Positions 51,682 through 59,366 of a stretch of DNA of 64,000 nucleotides are shown here, piece after piece (position 1 is the stretch's first letter; each line of letters begins with the position of its first letter). The position numbers and the translations under genes were made by a program. Below the pieces are notes generated by a model. It ran no database searches and had not been told where the DNA came from. It saw nothing but the letters and a program-made list of their open reading frames with translations. Origin of the DNA: Kuafuiihalomonas sp050331295 (GTDB lineage Bacteria; Myxococcota; Kuafuiibacteriia; Kuafuiibacteriales; Kuafuiibacteriaceae); NCBI GenBank assembly GCA_050331295.1, contig JBHJGZ010000001.1:534076-598075 (forward strand), written 5' to 3'.

Positions 51682-52526
51682 CACCAGTTGTTCTTCTTCA
51701 TGTCGAGGTGTTTGGCCATCTCGTGAACTCTCTCCCACACTCCGACGGGGTTCTTGGCGACGTCCGTGTGGGTGGCGCGAACGAACGCAAAGCCCATCGC
51801 TCCCAGGTCGGCCTCCTTGCGCTCGTCGCGACGCTGCTGCTCTGGGGACTCATGTTGGCCGCCGTCGATTTCGACAATCAGAAGACGGTCGCGGTCGACG
51901 ATATCCACCTCCCAGCTCTGGCCCGAAGGCCCTCGGATGTGCTGATTGGTTTGGAATTGTCCGCAAGTCTCAGACCGGGCCTCCAACATGAAGTACAGCA
52001 ATCCTTCATACGGGCTCCGGACGAAGGGCCGCAGCCGAGGATCTTCCGCCACTTCTCGGATGAGCTGGCCGTCTTGCTCTTCGACGGGCACCAACCCTTG
52101 CATCAGGCCCATCACAAACTCTGGATCGAGGCGGGGATCGAGTAGGGTCTCGACCACATCATGGACCTGGCTCGCCACGACCACGTCTACGCGAGGATGC
52201 GCCTCGGCGAAGGCACGTGCCTCGGACCAGGTTTCATGGAGCTCTACGCTGAGGAAAAGGACAATGTTGTCTTTCTCGCCCCGCGCGCGCCAGGCGCACT
52301 CGACGGCATGGTAGGTGGGTTGCGGGCATACGAAGGGCCGCTCGTCGGCGGCCCAGACCGCGACTGTCGTTCGGGCGTCCCGGCGGCGATGTCCGGCTAC
52401 CACGCTAACGAGCGGACCCGCTTCCCGAATGCGCCGGTGCGTGTCGAGCAACGAGGCCGTGCTCACGCGCCAGTCGAACATGCACCCATGGATATCTAAG
52501 GACCGCACTGAGATCGAGTGAGGCAT
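51681..52526 (-). CDS. DUF559-type PD-(D/E)XK nuclease with an unknown N-terminal domain
   Basis: A 281-residue protein, first gene of the operon. Residues 170-270 are a Vsr/DUF559-like nuclease domain: SPYEGLLYFML with Glu174, WEVDIVDRDRLLIVEIDGGQHES with Asp208, Glu219 and Asp221, and Arg/Lys-rich helix QQRRDERKEADL, then MGFAFVRATHTDV. The active-site residues are all present. Residues 1-165 form a second domain (strands VSVVAGH, TTVAVWA, NIVLFLSVELHETW, VDVVVASQV) that I could not place. Start ATG with AAGGA six bases upstream. Shares one base with the next gene. Confidence 0.85.
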   Translation of the reverse strand: MPHSISVRSLDIHGCMFDWRVSTASLLDTHRRIREAGPLVSVVAGHRRRDARTTVAVWAADERPFVCPQPTYHAVECAWRARGEKDNIVLFLSVELHETWSEARAFAEAHPRVDVVVASQVHDVVETLLDPRLDPEFVMGLMQGLVPVEEQDGQLIREVAEDPRLRPFVRSPYEGLLYFMLEARSETCGQFQTNQHIRGPSGQSWEVDIVDRDRLLIVEIDGGQHESPEQQRRDERKEADLGAMGFAFVRATHTDVAKNPVGVWERVHEMAKHLDMKKNNW

Positions 52527-53152
52527 CGGTTCCTTGTCTTAAACTGCGAACCGGTCACGCTCATGTTTGAAGGCTACGTTTCGGGTTTTCGAGAGCTGGT
52601 ACACGTGGGGCGCTTGGTCCCAACACGACAGCCGAGGGGCCCGTAAGCCGATTGCAGTGTGACCCTGTCCCCTTAGCCGCTTCCTTCGACTCCGCAACCG
52701 TGGGTCACCGGAGGGCTGGACATTGTCTCAATCGCCGACTTCGTGGTGGGTGGCCAGTAAGAATCTGTGTTCAGGCATTCCGGTGGCCAGTCGGAAGGCG
52801 CGCGCAAAGTGGGACGAGCGGCGGCGGGGGTTCGTCGCCACGTCTCTCCTCGCTATTCCAAGAGATGGAAGCTCTCGAACGCCGAGTCGGAGCGCAAGGC
52901 CACTCCGTGTTCAGTCGGCTTCCGACCCTTTGGGTTCCGCTCTTTGAAGGACGCGGCGCCCGTAAGAGGACATCGCGGGCCGTCCTGGGCGTCCAATCGT
53001 CACCTGGGACCCGAGCGTCGTCGCGTTCGAAGAGGCTCCCTCCAGCTTCCCTCCGGACCCGTCACCGGGGCGCGGCGGGCCCATTGAGCCGTATTTCTTG
53101 GACGAATCGTCGGCGCACTGCTTTTTCCCATCGAGGTCCGGGTGCCTGAACG
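52527..53152. other. Intergenic gap without a supported gene
   Basis: 626 bp between the divergently transcribed nuclease and antiporter genes. The first 60 bp beside the nuclease are AT-richer, with TTTAAG near 52536-52545 on the minus strand as a possible -10. The rest has short frames on both strands with no family resemblance, and GGTGGCCAGT at 52748 and 52780. I see no copy of the tRNA-Met 3' end. Confidence 0.6.
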
Positions 53153-54904
53153 ATGTCCCACGAATCCTCCAGCCCGGTCCCCGTGATGACGGAAGATCCC
53201 CTCTTCACGCTGGCCCTCGTCCTCGTGGCCGGCGTGGCGTCCGGACAGATCGCGAAACGGGTCGGGCTGCCCGGCGTCACGGGACAGATCCTGGCCGGCA
53301 TCCTGCTCGGGCCCGCGGTGCTGGGGCTGTTTCATCACCAAGAGCTCGAGGCCCTCCAGCCGATGACCCACTTCGCGCTCGGGCTCATCGCGGTCACGGT
53401 CGGAAGCCACCTCCATCTCACCCGGATCCTCGTAGCCAAGCGGCGGCTCTTCCTGCTGCTGCTGTTCGAGAGCACGGTGACGCCGGTCGTCGTCTTCTCG
53501 ACGCTTTATGTGCTGTTCGACGTGAGCTGGTTGGTTGCGGCGGTGCTGGCGGCGCTGGCCGTCGAAACGGCACCGGCCACCGTCCTCGCCCTCGTACGGG
53601 AAGCCCACGCAAAAGGGGTTTTCGTTCGCACGCTCATGGCGGCGGTCGCCCTCAACAACATCGCGACGCTTTGCCTCTTCGAGATCGGCCATGCCCTCGG
53701 CCTGGCCGTCTTCCGAAACGGACATGCGTCCGTCGTCGATGCGGTTTCGGGTCCGCTGGTGACCGTAGGGGGCAGCGCGGTCCTCGGGGTGGCCGTCGGC
53801 CTGGTCCTGATTCTGGCCACGCGACGGATCATAAGATCGGATCACCTGGCCACCGCGTCGATGATCGCCATCCTCTTGACCATCAGCGTGGCGGGTCGGG
53901 TCGGGCTCTCGTCGATCCTTGCCTGCTTGGTCCTGGGTCTCGTGCTGGCCAACGTCACCCCTGACAAGGAGGAGATCGGCGACCGCGTCTTCAAAAACTT
54001 CGAGTCGGCCATCCTCGCCATCTTCTTCACCCTCGCCGGCGCCGAGCTCGACTTCGGCTACCTGCTTCCGGCGGGCCTGATCACGGTGGCCCTCGTGGTG
54101 TCCCGAATCGCGGGCAAGGTGGCCGGCGCGCGGCTCGCCATGTTCGTGGCCCAGGCCCCTCTGCCCGTCCAGCACTACCTCGGCTGGGCCCTCATTCCTC
54201 AGGCCGGGCTGTCGGTCGGCCTGTTGCTGTCTTTACAGACCGACCCTGCGTTCGAACCGGTGCGCTCGCTCCTCCTCGCCGTGGGCCTCACATCGGTCTT
54301 CGCCAATGAGCTCGTGGGTCCCATCTCGACCCGAATCGCGCTGAAACGCTCCGGCGAGGTCGGCAAGGATCGGGCACGGGTCATCGACTTCCTTCACGAG
54401 GAAAACATCACGACGAGGCTGGCCAGCGATACCGTGAGCGACGCCATCGATGAGCTGGTCGCGCTCATGTGGTCGACCCACCGCCTCCCGCCCGAGGCTC
54501 GAAAAGCCTACCTCGAATCGGTTCGGGCGAAGGAGGCCGAGACCTCTTCCTATCTGGGCGATGGGCTATCGATTCCCCACGGCGAGCTCGTCGAAGGAAA
54601 AGGAGTCGTGGGCGTCATGGGGATCAGCCGTGGAGGGATACGGTCGGCCGACACGGACGAGCGGGTACACTGCATTCTGCTCTTGGCTACCCCTCGAACC
54701 AAGCGCGACCGGCACCTGCAGGTGCTCGCCGCATTCGCTCGAGCCATCGCCGGCGATCGAAGCATCCGGCATCAGCTCTACGAGGCGAAGTCTCCGGCCC
54801 ACGCTTACAACCTGCTCCACGCCGACGAAGCAGAAGACTTCAACTACTTCCTCGGCGAAGAGGACCTCATGCCCCCCTCCGAACGGTCCGGCGTCCGCGG
54901 CTGA
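53153..54904 (+). CDS. CPA2-family cation:proton antiporter with C-terminal PTS-IIA-like domain
   Basis: A 583-residue inner-membrane protein. Residues 15-405 are an antiporter of the Kef/CPA2 type with about 12 helices (GQIAKRVGLPGVTGQILAGILLGP; HFALGLIAVTVGSHL; VETAPATVLALVREAHAKGVF). Residues about 420-560 match a PTS EIIA type-2 fold: YLGDGLSIPHGELVEGKGVVGVMGISRGGI and ERVHCILLLATP ... HLQVLAAFARAIA, with His in the SIPH motif at the phospho-site position. This suggests ion transport gated by phosphotransferase or ligand state. ATG start; the tail is acidic. Confidence 0.88.
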   Translation: MSHESSSPVPVMTEDPLFTLALVLVAGVASGQIAKRVGLPGVTGQILAGILLGPAVLGLFHHQELEALQPMTHFALGLIAVTVGSHLHLTRILVAKRRLFLLLLFESTVTPVVVFSTLYVLFDVSWLVAAVLAALAVETAPATVLALVREAHAKGVFVRTLMAAVALNNIATLCLFEIGHALGLAVFRNGHASVVDAVSGPLVTVGGSAVLGVAVGLVLILATRRIIRSDHLATASMIAILLTISVAGRVGLSSILACLVLGLVLANVTPDKEEIGDRVFKNFESAILAIFFTLAGAELDFGYLLPAGLITVALVVSRIAGKVAGARLAMFVAQAPLPVQHYLGWALIPQAGLSVGLLLSLQTDPAFEPVRSLLLAVGLTSVFANELVGPISTRIALKRSGEVGKDRARVIDFLHEENITTRLASDTVSDAIDELVALMWSTHRLPPEARKAYLESVRAKEAETSSYLGDGLSIPHGELVEGKGVVGVMGISRGGIRSADTDERVHCILLLATPRTKRDRHLQVLAAFARAIAGDRSIRHQLYEAKSPAHAYNLLHADEAEDFNYFLGEEDLMPPSERSGVRG

Positions 54905-55008
54905 GTCGTCGCCCTCGCCACGTACCGGAGTAGGCGGCCGAAAGGCTTCGACGCGTCGATTGCTCGACGACGTCGATTGCCTCCCGACGCTCTCGGTCTC
55001 GTCCGCCT

Positions 55009-56775
55009 CTATCTTCGGAGCGCGGAGGCGGGAACGTATCGACCGATCAAACGCTTGAGCTGACTCGAACCTTCGACGTGAAAGTGCTCGGCCAAGACCC
55101 AACGTGCCTCTGCGGACTGCGACGCACCCAGCCACTGGATGAGTTGGGCCCGAACCGCCGCCGAAGGGGCGGAGGCAAGCTGGGCTTGCGCCCAGCCGAT
55201 GGAGCCATCTTGGGGTGGGCCCAACCTTCGGAGCGTTCTCGCCATGGAGAGCGCAGCCTCCTCGTTCACCTCTGCCTCGAGCGCCCGCCGCAGCGGCCCC
55301 ACCGCTTCGGGACCGAGCGCCCGCATCGCTTCCGCGGCCCGCCCGCGGACCCTCGGGTCACGGTGATCGAGACGTTCCGCCAGCGGCTCGAGCAAGCCGG
55401 CATCACCCAAGTTACCGACTGCATCGAGGGCGGCAAGGGTCTCGCGGCCGGGAGTTGCTCGGTCCAACGCTGCCTCGATCACCTCGCGCGCGAAAGCCTT
55501 CACGTCTGGGTCCCCTTGCGCGCCGAGGGCGCCCACCGCCATCAGAGCCGCGCCCGCGACGTCAGGCTCCACTGCGCGCTCGTGAAGTGCGATGAGCTCT
55601 CGGCCGGAATCGATGGTGGGCTCACCGGCCATGGACAGCGCAACGGCCGCTCGGATCTGGTCGTTCGGCAGCGGCGCGTCGAGAAGCTCCGCGAGGTGTG
55701 TGCGCGCCTGCTCGGTGCCCGCGAGTTCGAGCACCCAGAACACCGAAGCTCGTTCGGCTTCGCTCATTCCAGGGTCGTTGAGCCGCATCACGAGGTCCTC
55801 GACCAGACTCGGGTGGGCCGCCATCAGACCAGCCATGGTGCGCGCATCCGCCACTTTCAGATCGGCCAATCCCGTGACGAAGCCAAGGTATCGGGCGCGG
55901 GCCTCGTCCAAACCTTCCGGCCCCTCGGGAAGGCGGCTCGGTGAACCGTCCAGCTGAAACAGGTCGGTCGCCGCCAACCCCGCATCATCGGCTGGGAACC
56001 GGTAGCGAGTGTCGATTCGTCGAAGCGAAAAGCGCTCTTCCAGATCCGCCCGCACCTCATCTCCGACCCGGATCTGCAAACGCTGCCTTCCCTTTGAGGT
56101 CAGGAGCCCATCATCGCCGAATGTCGCCCGCGCTTCGGCGTAGGGGAGGCTCAGTTTCATCCCGAACGGCTCCATTCCATCCACTGTATAGGACAGCTTG
56201 CGTCGCACGAGCGTATCGCCGTCCCATCGGTAGCGAGCGCGGTGCTCGCCGATCCCATCCGTCTGAATGGACGTCCACAGTTCTCCCTCCTGAACCACGT
56301 ACTCGTGCGCGAGCAGCACGCCCGCGACAAGCAGCCGCGCTGGGTCCGACCACCGTGACGGGAAGCGCCAAGCGACGATGCGGCAGTCTTCCACCACGTC
56401 AAACTCGAAGCTCTCCGTCACGGGGTGCGTGACGTGCTGGTCCGGCAGGCTGAGCTGTTGGTGGAGGACGACCTCCGTCAAGGCCGCACGAAGCGTGCTG
56501 CGGTCATCCTTCGCGGTCTCGACGCGAAGGCTGAGGATCGCGGAGAAACGGTCGACCTCTCCGGTGGCCTCACCATCCAAACCCCAAGCTCGGACGGAAG
56601 AACGTACCTCGTAGGCCCTCGTGTCGCCGGGCCGGAATCTGCACCCCAGGTTGGGTCGCGCCTCGAAGACGGGACGCATCGGGCGCACCTCGATCTGCGG
56701 GCCCAACGGGACCAGGGCAAAATAGCTCAAGCACAAGAGCAAGCTGCTCGCGATGAACGCGACAAAGAGCTTCAT
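55009..56775 (-). CDS. Exported HEAT-repeat protein with vitellogenin-like layout
   Basis: A 588-residue protein with a signal anchor (LFVAFIASSLLLCLSYFAL). Residues about 45-290 are beta-rich (CRFRPGDTRAYEVRSSVRAW; FSAILSLRVET; FEFDVVEDCRIVAWRF; RYRWDGDTLVRRKLSYTVDG). From about 290 to the end the chain is HEAT-like helical repeats (LVMRLNDPGMSEAERASVFWV; LLEPLAERLDHRDPRVRGRAAEAMRALG). A beta-barrel followed by a HEAT superhelix is how large lipid-transfer proteins begin, but this is inference. GGGAGG fits either ATG 56781 or 56775. 22 bp after the upstream lipoprotein gene, same strand. Confidence 0.72.
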   Translation of the reverse strand: MKLFVAFIASSLLLCLSYFALVPLGPQIEVRPMRPVFEARPNLGCRFRPGDTRAYEVRSSVRAWGLDGEATGEVDRFSAILSLRVETAKDDRSTLRAALTEVVLHQQLSLPDQHVTHPVTESFEFDVVEDCRIVAWRFPSRWSDPARLLVAGVLLAHEYVVQEGELWTSIQTDGIGEHRARYRWDGDTLVRRKLSYTVDGMEPFGMKLSLPYAEARATFGDDGLLTSKGRQRLQIRVGDEVRADLEERFSLRRIDTRYRFPADDAGLAATDLFQLDGSPSRLPEGPEGLDEARARYLGFVTGLADLKVADARTMAGLMAAHPSLVEDLVMRLNDPGMSEAERASVFWVLELAGTEQARTHLAELLDAPLPNDQIRAAVALSMAGEPTIDSGRELIALHERAVEPDVAGAALMAVGALGAQGDPDVKAFAREVIEAALDRATPGRETLAALDAVGNLGDAGLLEPLAERLDHRDPRVRGRAAEAMRALGPEAVGPLRRALEAEVNEEAALSMARTLRRLGPPQDGSIGWAQAQLASAPSAAVRAQLIQWLGASQSAEARWVLAEHFHVEGSSQLKRLIGRYVPASALRR

Positions 56776-56797
56776 GGTCATCAAACCTCCCGCCGAC

Positions 56798-59029
56798 CTA
56801 CTCACCGATGAACTCGGCGGCCCGCATGCCCCTTGAGAGCAATCGGCGCGTGAACTTGCGAGTCTCGAAGGAGACGAGGGTCACCGACTTGCTAACGGAG
56901 AAGCGACGGAACCCCAATCGACCCACGATGGAGATGTCCCCGAGCAGGGGCTGAAACTCGAGGTCGAAAAACGTCGACGCGTGGACCAAGGTCCGACCTT
57001 GAACGTCCTGGCCCCAGCTCAGCTGGCTCTGCAACGGAAGCTCCGTCTGAGCCAGGATGAGGTTTGCGGACAGTCCCGCCTTGGCGATCCGGATGTCCAC
57101 CCCACCGAACGCGGATGCGGAGAGGTTGAAGCCCGGCGCGACCTCGGTCTCGAGCACCATACACCGCGCGATCTCGTCTTCCGGAGACGTCTCCGTGGGC
57201 GGCGGGAGCGGGGGTGGGGCCGGGGCCGGGGCCGAACCCCGGTCGCGACTTCTCGGTGTTCGCCGGGTCGAGCGACGAGACGGAACCTGGCGCTGCACCG
57301 GCGAACCGGCGGGAAGGTGGGGCCGGCAGACAGACTCCCCTCGGTTGAGGGCCAGACTTCCGCTCGCGTCGATGCCGATCCCGCCGCCCGCGTGCAGCTC
57401 GAACTTGATGCGTACCGGGCCGAAGCCGAAGCTCAACTCCTTGACGAGGAAACTCCGGGACAACCGGATAGGTTGTTCAAAGCGAAGGGCGGATCCACTC
57501 TCGTCGTGAGAGAAGAGGCGCACGCCGAACATGGTCAGGCCGAGATTCACGGAACCGTCGCTCGACGCGGGGGACTCGGTGGTGCCAAAGCCGCGAACCA
57601 GGGCGACATCGTAGCTTCGACCCGCGATCCGGCCGCGCAGGTTGATCTTCCCTTCGGCGTGCGCGGACAAGCCGCTTTCGGTGAGGCGATTGCGGGTCTC
57701 GAATTCCGCGCCGACTCTCATGCGTCGGCCGCCAAAGCCCCGGTCGAACCCACCGTCGAAGCTGAGAGAGGTGGTCAGGCTGGCATCCTCGGTGCGCTCC
57801 TCGATCAACACGACTTCGATGGTCTGGCACTCTCCTTCGACCGGAGCCCCATGGATTTGCGGGAAGTCGGTGACGATGCAGCCCCGTACCAGGAAATCGT
57901 CCTCCTCGAGCCACCGGCCCCCGTCGATCACGGCGTCGAGGGCTGAACCCTCGAGGTACAGATCGTGGGTGAGAATGTGCTCTGTGCCGGGTCGCAGCTT
58001 GGTGACGATCGCTTCGTCAACTCGTCCTTCCTCGGTGCCGATGGTGAGGGGAAGAAAGGTCTGGCCGTCGCTGCGGGGTGAAATGGCATAGCGGACGCGA
58101 AGGAGGCCCGGGAGGTCGTCCAACCTTTCGACCTCTTCTGGCGAGAGCCCAAACCGGAGGTCCTCCGCGATCCCCGGAGCCGAAGCTTCGAGCTCGGGGG
58201 GAAGGGTGGACGGGTCGACCGGTGCTTGGTCCGGCTCTCGACCGTTGAGCACCAGCGTCAGGAGGGCTTGCAGGGACGGCTGGAGTGTCTCCGGGCTGCC
58301 CTCGACCTGGTCGGGTCGGACGGTCGAATCCAGAGGGAGTAGCGCGACCGAGGAGTCCGCGCTCAGGTCGACCAGCTCCACGTCGACGATGGGTCGTCCG
58401 TCCGGGCCAGGGTCAGATACGAGAAGCGTCAGCTCGTGAATACAGCCGGGTGACGGACCACGACAAGCCCGATTGACTTCGTCCTCGGCCCGCTCCCTCG
58501 ATGTGATCAAAGGGGAATCGAGCCGGCGGTCCTCGGCGGCCGGGTCGATGTCGACCCTCAGCGCCACGGTTCGGTCGACGAGGCTCACACACTCCGTGAC
58601 CGGCCAGACGTGAGCCTCATAGGTGTGCTCCGTGCCGTCCCCCACGACCTCCAGATCGAGGGCATTCGAACTGCAGCCGAGGCCGTCATCGTCCGGGTGT
58701 TCGGGATCCACGAACGACACCACCACCGGCAACCGCTCCACCGCCACCGCGGAAGACTCGACGCTCTCGGCGGTGATCCCCAAAACGATGGGAATGCGCT
58801 CATTGAGGTAGGCCGGCCCGGGCTCTCTGAGAAGCTCGAGGCGTGTCACATGCGCCCGCTGAAGCTCGCCTCGTGTTTCGGTCGCGGGCTCCGCCGTCGT
58901 GGGCTCCGCGCTCCCAGGCGCTTCGTCCAAAGGCTCGGACGCAGCCGGCCCTTCAACAATTGGGTCGACCTCCCCGCACGCGGCGAGGCCGATCAAAGAT
59001 GACGTCAAGATGACTTTCGAAGTTCGCAT
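56798..59029 (-). CDS. Large lipoprotein, partner of the HEAT protein
   Basis: A 743-residue lipoprotein with signal ILTSSLIGLAAC (Cys18). After an Ala/Glu/Pro linker there is a strand-rich domain (about 55-260, with Cys pairs CSSN, CVSL, CRGPSPGC). A middle domain and then a C-terminal half of many amphipathic strands follow (SLTTSLSFDGGFDRGFGGRRMRVGAEFETRNRL; GFNLSASAFGGVDIRIAKAGLSANLILAQTELPL). No family known. The start ATG at 59029 is preferred to a GTG five codons earlier. Operon with the HEAT protein gene downstream. Confidence 0.7.
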   Translation of the reverse strand: MRTSKVILTSSLIGLAACGEVDPIVEGPAASEPLDEAPGSAEPTTAEPATETRGELQRAHVTRLELLREPGPAYLNERIPIVLGITAESVESSAVAVERLPVVVSFVDPEHPDDDGLGCSSNALDLEVVGDGTEHTYEAHVWPVTECVSLVDRTVALRVDIDPAAEDRRLDSPLITSRERAEDEVNRACRGPSPGCIHELTLLVSDPGPDGRPIVDVELVDLSADSSVALLPLDSTVRPDQVEGSPETLQPSLQALLTLVLNGREPDQAPVDPSTLPPELEASAPGIAEDLRFGLSPEEVERLDDLPGLLRVRYAISPRSDGQTFLPLTIGTEEGRVDEAIVTKLRPGTEHILTHDLYLEGSALDAVIDGGRWLEEDDFLVRGCIVTDFPQIHGAPVEGECQTIEVVLIEERTEDASLTTSLSFDGGFDRGFGGRRMRVGAEFETRNRLTESGLSAHAEGKINLRGRIAGRSYDVALVRGFGTTESPASSDGSVNLGLTMFGVRLFSHDESGSALRFEQPIRLSRSFLVKELSFGFGPVRIKFELHAGGGIGIDASGSLALNRGESVCRPHLPAGSPVQRQVPSRRSTRRTPRSRDRGSAPAPAPPPLPPPTETSPEDEIARCMVLETEVAPGFNLSASAFGGVDIRIAKAGLSANLILAQTELPLQSQLSWGQDVQGRTLVHASTFFDLEFQPLLGDISIVGRLGFRRFSVSKSVTLVSFETRKFTRRLLSRGMRAAEFIGE

Positions 59030-59321
59030 CGGTCTCGGCGACACTAAGCGTTCTCCAGGAAACCAGAACGTACCGTGGTTGAATGGCGCCTCTCATGCTC
59101 AGCCTATGGACATGCACGGCGTCACGTCTTGGTCGTCATGCGACACCCGACGACGTGATCCACCGCAGTCGCGATGCGATCGTAGGAGGGCAACCGTCGC
59201 ATATCGTACGAACGGGGAGCGCATGTAGGCTTTGAAGAAGCTTCGGCATCATTGAAGAGAACTCGCCGGAAAGGGCGCGCTGAAGCCTCGAGCGCAGGGG
59301 GTGGAGAGTCTTCGGGAGGGG
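59030..59321. other. Intergenic region upstream of the large lipoprotein
   Basis: Nothing coding is supported. The minus-strand promoter of the lipoprotein/HEAT operon must lie here; there is no clear -35/-10 pair. The hairpin next to it (59322-59358) belongs to the metallopeptidase gene. Confidence 0.6.
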
Positions 59322-59358
59322 GCATCGGTCTGGTGCCTCTTCCGCACCAGACCGATGC
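59322..59358 (-). terminator. Perfect 15-bp hairpin after the metallopeptidase gene
   Basis: GCATCGGTCTGGTGC (59322-59336) pairs perfectly with GCACCAGACCGATGC (59344-59358) around a 7-base loop CTCTTCC. It starts 8 bases after the stop codon of the minus-strand metallopeptidase gene, so it would fold at the 3' end of its mRNA. The following sequence lacks a T-run. Outer GAGAG/CTCTC pairs could extend it. Confidence 0.75.
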
Positions 59359-59366
59359 AGGGGCTC

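Noticed and set aside
46603..52650. Integrative element inserted at tRNA-Met with a duplicated 3' end
   Set aside because: I found no second copy of the tRNA 3' end near 52.5-53.1 kb and no integrase gene, so only proximity supports integration there.
52652..53149. Plus-strand 165-codon frame before the antiporter
   Set aside because: Arg/Ser-rich low-complexity reading with no family match and no ribosome site; treated as non-coding.
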